A stretch of DNA of 8,284 nucleotides from Candidatus Gastranaerophilales bacterium (lineage in GTDB: Bacteria; Cyanobacteriota; Vampirovibrionia; Gastranaerophilales; Gastranaerophilaceae), in assembly GCA_944323095.1 (NCBI GenBank), contig CALURE010000064.1, positions 1 through 8,284 on the forward strand, given 5' to 3'. How positions within the stretch are numbered: position 1 is the first letter of the stretch; the number at the start of each line of letters is the position of its first letter. Shown here in pieces: positions 1 to 4,733 of the stretch. The notes under the pieces are model-generated. The model did not search any database. It saw only the letters and a list, made by a program, of their open reading frames with translations, and was not told the origin of the DNA. Position numbers and translations under genes: made by a program.

Positions 1-26
1 TTTACATTTCTTAATAATCCTTTCAT
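1..26 (-). CDS. 5' end of a gene truncated by the window edge
   Basis: Only the first eight codons are visible (MKGLLRNV, then off the edge), so no function can be given. The start is well supported. A strong Shine-Dalgarno (AAAGGAG on the minus strand, about 36-42) lies nine bases before the ATG, and a near-consensus promoter (TTGAAA, 17 bases, TATAAT) lies upstream at 67-95. The gene reads in the same direction as the response regulator at 178-873 and follows it. It has its own promoter and lies beyond a terminator-like hairpin, so it is probably a separate transcription unit. A sensor kinase partner would be a natural guess from the neighbour, but nothing in eight residues tests that. Confidence 0.6.
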
Positions 27-49
27 AAATCTTCTCTCCTTTCAATTTA

Positions 50-82
50 AAAAACAGGTTATTATAATTATAACCTGTTTTT
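50..82 (-). terminator. Terminator-like hairpin after the response regulator
   Basis: A perfect 13-bp inverted repeat (50-62 with 70-82, arms containing AACAGG and CCTGTT) encloses a 7-base loop. Read on the minus strand it ends in six T residues, as an intrinsic terminator for the gene at 178-873 should; T residues follow on the plus strand too. The stem is AT-rich with only three G-C pairs, so its strength is uncertain. It could instead act as an operator dyad for the overlapping promoter. Confidence 0.55.
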
Positions 83-95
83 GCAAATTTTTCAA
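67..95 (-). promoter_or_regulatory. Promoter of the left-edge gene
   Basis: On the minus strand TTGAAA (plus 90-95) is followed after 17 bases by TATAAT (plus 67-72), with a second TATAAT directly after it (61-66). The expected start of transcription is near 60, about 34 bases before the ATG at 26. The -10 region and transcription start lie inside the hairpin at 50-82, so the terminator-like dyad and this promoter occupy the same DNA. Confidence 0.65.
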
Positions 96-177
96 GTTGT
101 GAATTACAGGAGTTATAAGGCATTTCAAAGCTTTTCTATACAACATTGTTCACCCAGCTTATTCTATGTTTTATATG

Positions 178-873
178 TTACACATTCAGTTTGTAACCGC
201 CGCCGTATATAGTTTCTATATATTTTTTGCCGTTTGCAATTTTATCTATTTTGCTTCTCAAATGTCTTATATGAACCCTGATTGTTTCTATATCATCATC
301 AGGCGAATAGCCCCATACATCTTTTAAAAGCTTAGCCGATGACACCATATTCCCATGGTTTTGAAAAAGCAGATTAAATATTTCAAATTCTATCGGGGTT
401 AATTTTGCCTGCTTATCGCCGATTTTTACACTGTAAAGCTCGGGAAGAAGGGTAATATCACCGAGTGTTAAAAGTTCACGTGTAGAAGCACTTTCTGGAA
501 TTTGACGGGTTCTTTTTAAAAGCGCCCTTACCCTAACCTGTAATTCTTCCATTTCAAATGGTTTTACAAGGTAATCATCAACACCTATATTGAAACCGTT
601 CACTTTGTCGTTAATCTGCGAAAGTGCTGTCAGCATTAATATCGGAATATCTTTTGTAGTCTCATTTTTTCTAATTCGCTGTGCAACCGTAAAGCCATCC
701 ACCTCAGGCATCATAACATCTAAAATTACAACCGAAGGCATTTCCTGTTTGCACAAAGCAAATCCTCTCACTCCGTCAAATGCCTGTATAACTTTATATC
801 CGCACAGTTCTAGATTAACTTTTATAAGCTCGTTTATTGCTAAATCATCATCAATAACAAGAATTTTATTCAT
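178..873 (-). CDS. OmpR/PhoB-family response regulator
   Basis: This 231-aa protein is a two-component DNA-binding regulator. Residues 1-120 form the receiver domain, with the acidic pocket D8-D9-D10, phospho-acceptor D52 in VVILDVMMPEVDG, T82 in LTA, and K104 in the LVKPFEMEEL segment. Residues 133-231 form the winged-helix domain, with LTPIEFEIFNLLF, the recognition region around ETIRVHIRHLRSKID, and the wing ending TIYGGGYKL. All expected phosphorylation residues are present and the length is typical. No histidine kinase is seen nearby, so its signal and targets are unknown. The start ATG at 873 has only a weak ribosome binding site. Transcription probably begins near 988 from the TTGACA promoter, leaving a leader of about 115 bases that contains a hairpin. 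Cyanobacterial subfamilies such as RpaA, RpaB or ManR were considered, but I cannot assign one. Confidence 0.93.
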   Translation of the reverse strand: MNKILVIDDDLAINELIKVNLELCGYKVIQAFDGVRGFALCKQEMPSVVILDVMMPEVDGFTVAQRIRKNETTKDIPILMLTALSQINDKVNGFNIGVDDYLVKPFEMEELQVRVRALLKRTRQIPESASTRELLTLGDITLLPELYSVKIGDKQAKLTPIEFEIFNLLFQNHGNMVSSAKLLKDVWGYSPDDDIETIRVHIRHLRSKIDKIANGKKYIETIYGGGYKLNV

Positions 874-906
874 ATCTGAATTCTATATGTAAAAAATAAA
901 AAATAC

Positions 907-947
907 AACAGGTTTTTGTTAAAAATTCTTAATAAAAATAGCCTGTT
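907..947 (-). promoter_or_regulatory. Hairpin in the response-regulator leader
   Basis: An imperfect inverted repeat pairs 907-922 with 929-947. Its outer six pairs are AACAGG/CCTGTT, followed by a three-base bulge (939-941), ten mostly A-T/G-T pairs and a six-base loop. Read on the minus strand it is followed by a T-rich stretch (GTATTTTTTATTTTTT), resembling a transcription attenuator between promoter and start codon. The outer arms match those of the hairpin at 50-82. A regulator-binding dyad is an alternative. Confidence 0.4.
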
Positions 948-994
948 TGAATGATACATTATTACTTATTTTTAGGCATATTAGTTTGAAAAGA

Positions 995-1023
995 TTTGTA
1001 AAAAAAAATTTTTTAAGTGTCAA
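995..1023 (-). promoter_or_regulatory. Promoter of the response regulator
   Basis: A perfect -35 TTGACA (plus 1018-1023, minus strand) is followed after 17 bases by TACAAA (995-1000, four of six matches to TATAAT). Transcription would begin near 988. The spacer is a run of A then T, which could bend the DNA. It is divergent from the speD promoter about 40 bases away. Confidence 0.55.
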
Positions 1024-1060
1024 TTTTACAAATTTTTTGATTTTTATTGTAATATGTTTA

Positions 1061-1112
1061 TTGCGTAAGCAAAATTTGTAGTAGATAATATACATTTATT
1101 TTAGATAGGAGG
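1061..1112 (+). promoter_or_regulatory. speD promoter and ribosome binding site
   Basis: TTGCGT (1061-1066), 17 bases, then GATAAT (1084-1089) gives a predicted start near 1096. The leader is only about 25 bases and holds a perfect AGGAGG (1107-1112). That Shine-Dalgarno lies eight bases before TTG at 1121 but only three before the out-of-frame ATG at 1116. The spacing therefore selects the TTG as the speD start. Confidence 0.55.
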
Positions 1113-1120
1113 CACATGAA

Positions 1121-1576
1121 TTGGCAGTAACATCACCATTTACAGCATTTAAGGAAAACGGTAAAAAAGAAATCCACTTAGGACAGCATGTTTTAGCAGA
1201 ATTTTTTGAATGTGATCCAAACACATTAAACAGTTTAGATAAGGTCGAAAAGTACATGGTGGATGCCGCCCTTGAATGTGGTGCGACTATTGTCCAAAAA
1301 TGTTTCCACATGTTTAACCCCTATGGAGTTTCAGGTGTTGTTATAATTTCTGAAAGCCATCTTGCAATCCATACCTGGCCTGAATTAGGCTATGCGGCAG
1401 TTGATTTGTTTACCTGCGGCGACAAATGCGATCCGAAAGTAGCTTATGAATTTTTGAAAAAGAAATTTAACTCTAAAAAAGCAACTTTCTCTGAATTGAA
1501 AAGAGGTATTATTGACGAAGAAACTCTTAAAGTCGCTGAAAAACCTTTTGAGATTATGGAACAGTTAGTTAACTAA
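1121..1576 (+). CDS. speD: S-adenosylmethionine decarboxylase, class 1b prokaryotic (pyruvoyl enzyme)
   Basis: This enzyme decarboxylates S-adenosylmethionine to supply the aminopropyl donor for spermidine synthesis, in the cytoplasm. The 151-aa protein carries the family hallmark GVSGVVIISESHLAIHTWPE. The proenzyme should cleave itself between E78 and S79, leaving a pyruvoyl group on the new alpha-chain. H84 and C99 (in DLFTCG) match the processing and catalytic residues of the family. This small form is often called SpeH in Firmicutes. The start is a rare TTG, chosen because the strong AGGAGG is optimally spaced for it and the MAVTSPFTAFKENG start reads naturally. The nearest ATG (1116) is out of frame and stops after four codons. 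It has its own promoter and a strong terminator at 1595-1625, so it looks monocistronic. No spermidine synthase is present in the window. Confidence 0.95.
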   Translation: MAVTSPFTAFKENGKKEIHLGQHVLAEFFECDPNTLNSLDKVEKYMVDAALECGATIVQKCFHMFNPYGVSGVVIISESHLAIHTWPELGYAAVDLFTCGDKCDPKVAYEFLKKKFNSKKATFSELKRGIIDEETLKVAEKPFEIMEQLVN

Positions 1577-1594
1577 CAAATAATAGTTATACAT

Positions 1595-1625
1595 AAAAAA
1601 CGCAGATATAAAATCTGCGTTTTTT
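1595..1625 (+). terminator. Intrinsic terminator of speD
   Basis: The arms CGCAGAT (1601-1607) and ATCTGCG (1613-1619), flanked by six A and six T residues, make a 13-bp stem with a five-base loop followed by a T tract. It lies 19 bases after the speD stop. The symmetry would also let it work from the other strand. Confidence 0.9.
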
Positions 1626-1662
1626 ATTATTTTAATTTATGTAAAAAATTTGACTCCTAACA

Positions 1663-1707
1663 ATGACAATTCGGTTTGGATTTTGTATTATTTTCTTAAC
1701 AGGGGGT
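1663..1707 (+). promoter_or_regulatory. Promoter and ribosome binding site of the 159-aa gene
   Basis: ATGACA (1663-1668) and TATTAT (1686-1691) are 17 bases apart, each five of six to consensus. The predicted start is near 1698, leaving a very short leader of about 14 bases that holds AGGGGGT (1701-1707) just before the ATG at 1712. Confidence 0.55.
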
Positions 1708-1711
1708 AGAG

Positions 1712-2191
1712 ATGCCGGAAGACTTAATAGAAAAAAAATCAAATTTTGACCTAACTTCAAGAAGTGCTTTTTCACGAGATGAAGAAGTTTTTACATCGCG
1801 TTCTTATGCTGCACTGCTTGCAAAAAATATAATTCCTTATTCTCATCGCAAACTGGCTGATAATTACATTATCATAAAAAAAGTATTTAAATTTCAGGCT
1901 GTCATGCCGCGAATTACTAATACAGAAAAAAAACTTCTGGCCAGGTATGACTTTAATACACTTGAATATACGACCGTAAAACAAATGTATGAAGAACTGG
2001 CATTACTACAAAAATGGTCTGTCTCTGCAGATGAGAACTTGAAAAACGATGCCGACGAAATTCTTGAAATCCGTACAAAAGAGCTTAAATTTATTGTTGC
2101 AACAAGTTATGCAAGCATTTCAAACGAAATTTATAAGGGTTACCTTGCTTTAGAAAATTATTTTATGGAAATAAGCAAGTATAACGATTAG
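1712..2191 (+). CDS. Uncharacterised soluble 159-aa protein
   Basis: I do not recognise this family. The protein is charged, without a signal peptide or membrane segment. The first 35 residues are polar and Ser/Arg/Glu-rich, probably flexible. The rest looks mostly helical, including KQMYEELALLQKWSVSADENLKNDADEILEIRTKELKF at about 90-128. There are no cysteines and no visible catalytic motif. The reading frame is credible because it has a near-consensus promoter, a purine-rich ribosome binding site (AGGGGGT) five bases before the ATG, and a clean stop. No terminator is seen between its stop and the consensus promoter of the next gene 19 bases later, so some read-through into the membrane-protein pair is likely. 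A helical regulatory or adaptor protein is possible, but that is only a guess. Confidence 0.75.
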   Translation: MPEDLIEKKSNFDLTSRSAFSRDEEVFTSRSYAALLAKNIIPYSHRKLADNYIIIKKVFKFQAVMPRITNTEKKLLARYDFNTLEYTTVKQMYEELALLQKWSVSADENLKNDADEILEIRTKELKFIVATSYASISNEIYKGYLALENYFMEISKYND

Positions 2192-2209
2192 ATTACGCTA
2201 AATCATTGA

Positions 2210-2237
2210 TTGACACAAGTATGAATAAGTGTATAAT
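2210..2237 (+). promoter_or_regulatory. Consensus promoter driving a leaderless start
   Basis: A perfect TTGACA (2210-2215) and a perfect TATAAT (2232-2237) are separated by 16 bases. Seven bases after the -10 lies the A of an ATG (2244), so the predicted transcription start coincides with the start codon. Confidence 0.75.
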
Positions 2238-2243
2238 GTATCT

Positions 2244-2483
2244 ATGAAGTATCTTGAAGAATCAAATAAAAATTTGATAAGCTTAAGAACAAGCCTGATT
2301 GCGGTTGTGGCTCTTTTAACAGGAGGAATTGTCGGAATTGCCGTAACTGATATTAACACTATTTTAAAAACTTTTTTACTTATATTTGGTATATATTTTG
2401 AAATATTATTTATAAGTAATATTATGAACATGAATAAAGAAATTATCAAAAATATAGGAGTTATGAAAGATGACATTAAATGA
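2244..2483 (+). CDS. Small two-helix membrane protein, probably from a leaderless mRNA
   Basis: This 79-aa protein has a charged N-terminus (MKYLEESNKN), two predicted transmembrane helices (about residues 17-34 and 38-60) and a lysine-rich C-terminal tail (NKEIIKNIGVMKDDIK). I place the start at ATG 2244. The longer GTG option at 2229 overlaps the consensus -10 box and would lie upstream of the transcription start, so it cannot be translated from that promoter. No Shine-Dalgarno precedes either codon. It overlaps the following 42-aa membrane gene by 14 bases, which indicates translational coupling. The two-helix hairpin shape is shared by holin-like proteins, small toxins and subunits of larger membrane complexes. 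Nothing in the sequence picks one, and the function is unknown. Confidence 0.75.
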   Translation: MKYLEESNKNLISLRTSLIAVVALLTGGIVGIAVTDINTILKTFLLIFGIYFEILFISNIMNMNKEIIKNIGVMKDDIK

Positions 2484-2598
2484 TGTTGTTTCCTTAGCGG
2501 GAATTATTATTCTTGGAATAACAGGTTTATATTTCAACTACAAATTTAATCAAATAGGCAAAGATAATGACTGGTCATCTGCCAAAAGCAAGAGATAA
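2470..2598 (+). CDS. 42-aa single-helix membrane protein
   Basis: A short reading frame starts at ATG 2470 and encodes MTLNDVVSLAGIIILGITGL, then a polar tail ending WSSAKSKR. Residues 6-22 form one hydrophobic helix, followed by a basic and polar C-terminus. A good Shine-Dalgarno (AGGAG, 2456-2460) lies nine bases upstream, inside the preceding gene, and the frame overlaps that gene's last 14 bases. Ribosome binding site, overlap and an amphipathic layout together argue that it is real, although it is below common length cut-offs. A terminator at 2629-2657 closes the unit. It is probably co-made with the two-helix protein as a membrane pair. I recognise no family. Confidence 0.7.
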   Translation: MTLNDVVSLAGIIILGITGLYFNYKFNQIGKDNDWSSAKSKR

Positions 2599-2628
2599 AA
2601 ATTTTACGGAAACTGGTACAAAAACGAG

Positions 2629-2657
2629 AAAAGACCTGACAATATGTCAGGTCTTTT
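2629..2657. terminator. Bidirectional terminator between the membrane pair and rpsP
   Basis: Arms AAAAGACCTGAC (2629-2640) and GTCAGGTCTTTT (2646-2657) form a perfect 12-bp stem with a five-base loop and T runs on both strands. It sits between convergent genes, 31 bases after the 42-aa gene and 21 bases after rpsP, and can serve both. Confidence 0.88.
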
Positions 2658-2677
2658 AAAATGTTGCAAATATAATA

Positions 2678-3064
2678 CTAAGCTTCAGCTGTTGTTTCTT
2701 CAGCCGGAGTTTCTTCTGCCGCTTTAGCAGCTTCTGCCTCAGCAGCTGCCTTTGCTTCGGCTTCAGCAGCCGCTTTAGCCTGAGCTTTTTTAGAAAGTTT
2801 TACTGTTTCTTTTTTAACATAGTTTAAAGTTCCGTCATCGTTGCAGTTTTTGATTAAATAAGCAACGGTTTCAGTAGGTTGCGCACCTTTTTTAACCCAG
2901 TCAAGAGCTAAAACTTTATCCAATTTCATAACTTTAGTTTTCGGGTTGTAGTGTCCTAATTCCTGAACAGGTCTGCCTTCACGTTTTGTAGTTGAATTAA
3001 TTACGATGATTCTGTATGAGGGGTTCTTTTTAGCACCCATTCTTTTTAATCTGATTTTTAACAT
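2678..3064 (-). CDS. rpsP: 30S ribosomal protein bS16 with Ala/Glu-rich tail
   Basis: bS16 is an assembly protein of the small ribosomal subunit body. The N-terminal core (residues 1 to about 85) is typical: MLKIRLKRMGAKKNPSYRII, then REGRPVQELGHYNP and the helix ending ALDWVKKGAQPTETVAYLI. At 128 aa it is longer than the usual 80-90 aa. The excess is a low-complexity C-terminal tail (about 86-128) of Lys, Ala and Glu, with AKAAAEAE repeated back to back (96-103, 104-111) and an acidic end. The two repeats use different codons, so this is not a fresh duplication. The start ATG at 3064 has AAGGA nine bases upstream. The gene follows recF on the same strand across a 203-base gap holding a structured leader. 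The usual bacterial neighbours (ffh, rimM, trmD) are absent here. Confidence 0.95.
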   Translation of the reverse strand: MLKIRLKRMGAKKNPSYRIIVINSTTKREGRPVQELGHYNPKTKVMKLDKVLALDWVKKGAQPTETVAYLIKNCNDDGTLNYVKKETVKLSKKAQAKAAAEAEAKAAAEAEAAKAAEETPAEETTAEA

Positions 3065-3080
3065 TTTAAATTTTCCTTCT

Positions 3081-3217
3081 TAATTTACTTTTGCTACTGC
3101 ACTCTCGAAAGGAGTCTGCAGCAGTTCTTTACAAATAATCGGAGTTGCCATCCAACGCAGCCGCCGCTTTGTCTGCCAAACCCTTGAACAAGGCTAAGAG
3201 GAATTGCCTTATTCCAA
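3081..3217 (-). ncRNA. GC-rich structured leader or small RNA upstream of rpsP
   Basis: Between recF and rpsP lies a stretch much richer in G and C than other intergenic DNA here. On the minus strand its 3' part makes a clear hairpin: CTGCTGC (3118-3124) pairs with GCAGTAG (3094-3100), with further pairs above a small internal loop. One pair is G-U in the minus transcript but A-C on the plus strand, favouring the minus orientation. Smaller stem options (CCTTG/CAAGG, GTTG/CAAC, GGC/GCC) lie 5' of it. Its distance to the rpsP start suits a 5' leader of about 150 bases. I tried SRP RNA, 6S RNA, tmRNA, RNase P RNA and common riboswitches and recognised no signature, so an autoregulatory leader or a separate small RNA remains an inference. 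Confidence 0.4.
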
Positions 3218-3218
3218 T

Positions 3219-3260
3219 TTTATAAAATCACAAAAAATTTCTCTAATCAAGTAGTGATTA
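3219..3260 (-). promoter_or_regulatory. Weak promoter and dyad between recF and rpsP
   Basis: On the minus strand TATAAA (plus 3219-3224) could be a -10 for rpsP, giving a start near 3212, but the best -35 (TTGATT, 3245-3250) is 20 bases away, which is too far for a standard promoter. A six-base dyad TAATCA/TGATTA (3244-3249, 3255-3260) overlaps this -35. On the minus strand it is followed by GAGAAATTTTTT, so it may be a weak recF terminator instead. Confidence 0.25.
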
Positions 3261-3267
3261 ACAAAAG

Positions 3268-4374
3268 TTACATAAAAACATGACCGTTTTCTATTTTATA
3301 AATTCTAACGTCTTTCAGAAATTCATTTTCAAAAAGAACAGTATCAACAGAAGTTATAATTGTCTGGGTGTTTTCATTTATTGATTTCAAAAGATAATTC
3401 TGACGTATGTCATCAAGCTCTGCAAGAACATCATCAAGAAGAAGAACAGGTTCGTCTCCGGTTTTCGCTGTAATAATATCAAGCTCTGAAAGTTTTAGAG
3501 CCAGAACAATAGTTCTTTGCTGTCCCTGTGAAGCATATTTTACAGCCTCATTATCATTTATATAAAAAATTATATCGTCTCTATGCGGGCCAACACATGC
3601 CTGCCCTCTGCGCATTTCTTCCGTCCTGCGCTCTTGAAGTGACAATTTAAAAGCTGATGCAATTTCTTCAAGCTCGCATTCTGCATTTAAAAATGAACAG
3701 TCGTAATTTATCTTTAATTCTTCTGTTTCACTTATAATCCGGTGTTTTTCACGCGCTATCCGCTCTATCTCTTTTAAAAATTTTTTCCTTAAATAAATTA
3801 TGTTACTGCCTGTTATTACAAGTTGTTCATTATATACATCGAGCAAAGTGCCATTTAAGCTTCCTGTTTTTAGATATTCTTTTAACAAATTATTTTTTTG
3901 AATGCGGATTTTATCATATTTGGAAAGTCTGTCATCGTAAGCAGGATAAATTTGTGAAATTGCTCTGTCAAGCCAATCCCGCCTGTCAGACGGATTCCCT
4001 CTCAACAAAAGCAAGTCTGCCGTAGAAAATAAAACTGTTTTTAATACTGATTTAAAATTTTTTGGAGTAGTGTTAACCTTGTTAACCGAAAGTATCCTTT
4101 TTTTTTCTCTTGAATAAGAAAAATCTAATTCAACATCAGTCTCTGCTTTAATCATATTACAATTAATCTCAGCTTTTTCCGCTCCGAAATTAATAAGTTC
4201 AATATTATTAGAAGTTCTGGGAGATTTTAAACCTGACAAAAAATAAATGCTCTCTAAAATATTAGTTTTTCCCTGTGCATTTTTGCCGATAATAAGCACT
4301 TTATCAGAAAACAAATCAAGGCTTAAATCCTTGCAGTTACGGTAATTAGTAAGTTTAAGCGCCTTTATTTTCAT
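3268..4374 (-). CDS. recF: DNA replication and repair protein RecF
   Basis: RecF is an SMC/ABC-like ATPase that binds gapped DNA and, with RecO and RecR, helps load RecA. At 368 aa it is full length. Visible motifs are Walker A (GKNAQGKT, 30-37), the family segment GNPSDRRDWLDRAI (126-139), GPHRDD (262-267), the ABC signature SQGQQRT (282-288) and Walker B with D-loop (PVLLLDDVLAELD, 309-321). All ATPase elements are intact. It is separated from the dnaA-dnaN-gyrB neighbourhood where recF often sits: rpsP is downstream, and a divergent 84-aa gene with pilT is upstream. No DnaA boxes were noticed. The start has no well-spaced Shine-Dalgarno (GAGG is 12 bases away), but TATAAT lies exactly six bases before ATG, suggesting a leaderless or nearly leaderless message. 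Confidence 0.95.
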   Translation of the reverse strand: MKIKALKLTNYRNCKDLSLDLFSDKVLIIGKNAQGKTNILESIYFLSGLKSPRTSNNIELINFGAEKAEINCNMIKAETDVELDFSYSREKKRILSVNKVNTTPKNFKSVLKTVLFSTADLLLLRGNPSDRRDWLDRAISQIYPAYDDRLSKYDKIRIQKNNLLKEYLKTGSLNGTLLDVYNEQLVITGSNIIYLRKKFLKEIERIAREKHRIISETEELKINYDCSFLNAECELEEIASAFKLSLQERRTEEMRRGQACVGPHRDDIIFYINDNEAVKYASQGQQRTIVLALKLSELDIITAKTGDEPVLLLDDVLAELDDIRQNYLLKSINENTQTIITSVDTVLFENEFLKDVRIYKIENGHVFM

Positions 4375-4380
4375 AAATTA

Positions 4381-4408
4381 ATTATACCTCAAATATATGA
4401 TTTCTTAA
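4381..4408 (-). promoter_or_regulatory. recF promoter with TATAAT six bases before ATG
   Basis: On the minus strand TTAAGA (plus 4403-4408, four of six to -35 consensus), 16 bases, then a perfect TATAAT (4381-4386). Six bases separate it from the recF ATG at 4374, so transcription should begin at or next to the start codon. The spacing is the same as for the membrane-protein promoter at 2210-2237. Confidence 0.55.
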
Positions 4409-4415
4409 TTTTTTA

Positions 4416-4465
4416 TGGACTAATAAAAAAATTTCCTATATAATAGAATAGTAAATTTATAAGGA
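4416..4465 (+). promoter_or_regulatory. Promoter and ribosome binding site of the 84-aa gene/pilT unit
   Basis: TGGACT (4416-4421), 17 bases, then a perfect TATAAT (4439-4444) predicts a start near 4451. AAGGA (4461-4465) lies eight bases before the ATG at 4474. It is back to back with the recF promoter; the two -35 boxes are only seven bases apart. Confidence 0.6.
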
Positions 4466-4473
4466 ACAAATAT

Positions 4474-4728
4474 ATGCTGCCAGTAATATCAGAAGAGAAT
4501 TCAGCAATAGCATTTAGTGAAATCTTTAAAGATATGCCCGCGTGGCGCAAAAAAATGATTCACTACATAAAGGAAGAAAATCCGGAAATAAATACTGCTA
4601 TAATTGAAGCAGCAAATAAAACCGATTTAGATCCTAAAGCCGTGGCACTTGGTGCATATATGACATACACTTTAATTGAACTTGCAATGAAAGATAATGA
4701 CGTGATAATGAATTTTCAGGAAGGATAA
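4474..4728 (+). CDS. Uncharacterised 84-aa protein upstream of pilT
   Basis: I do not recognise the family. The protein is small, acidic and soluble, probably all-helical, with no membrane segment, no cysteines and no obvious catalytic motif. It includes MPAWRKKMIHYIKEENPEI (about 20-38), a middle helix TAIIEAANKTDLDPKAVALGAY (about 41-62) and an acidic end. It has its own clear promoter and ribosome binding site. Its stop is five bases before the pilT ATG, and the pilT Shine-Dalgarno (AAGGA, 4721-4725) lies within its last codons. The two genes are therefore almost certainly co-transcribed and translationally coupled. That coupling makes a role linked to pilus retraction or PilT plausible, but this is inference from position alone. 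Confidence 0.8.
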   Translation: MLPVISEENSAIAFSEIFKDMPAWRKKMIHYIKEENPEINTAIIEAANKTDLDPKAVALGAYMTYTLIELAMKDNDVIMNFQEG

Positions 4729-4733
4729 TAGAT

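Noticed and set aside
590..892. Plus-strand ORF opposite the response regulator
   Set aside because: It is antisense to a clear receiver domain and has no ribosome binding site or recognisable content.
1116..1130. ATG minigene (MNWQ, stop) overlapping the speD TTG start
   Set aside because: The Shine-Dalgarno is only three bases away, too close for efficient initiation, and four-codon frames arise easily by chance. It is mentioned only because a careless start call could use this ATG.
2229..2243. GTG start adding five residues to the two-helix membrane protein
   Set aside because: The codon overlaps the perfect -10 box and precedes the predicted transcription start, and it has no Shine-Dalgarno.
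2198..2476. Minus-strand hydrophobic ORF opposite the membrane pair
   Set aside because: Its hydrophobicity reflects the complement of the two-helix gene. The consensus promoter and the downstream ribosome binding site all favour the plus strand.
3085..3215. Short minus-strand open frame in the rpsP leader (peptide containing GGCVGWQLRLF)
   Set aside because: It has no ATG, GTG or TTG start with a ribosome binding site and a stop lies just upstream. The composition is explained better by RNA secondary structure.
3085..3215. SRP RNA, 6S RNA, tmRNA, RNase P RNA or a known riboswitch in the recF-rpsP gap
   Set aside because: None of the conserved cores I know for these (for example the SRP GGAAG loop or the RNase P GAGGAAAGTCC core) is visible on either strand.
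3200..4480. Chromosome origin next to recF
   Set aside because: No dnaA or dnaN gene and no cluster of TTATCCACA-type DnaA boxes was seen, and recF is found away from the origin in many bacteria.
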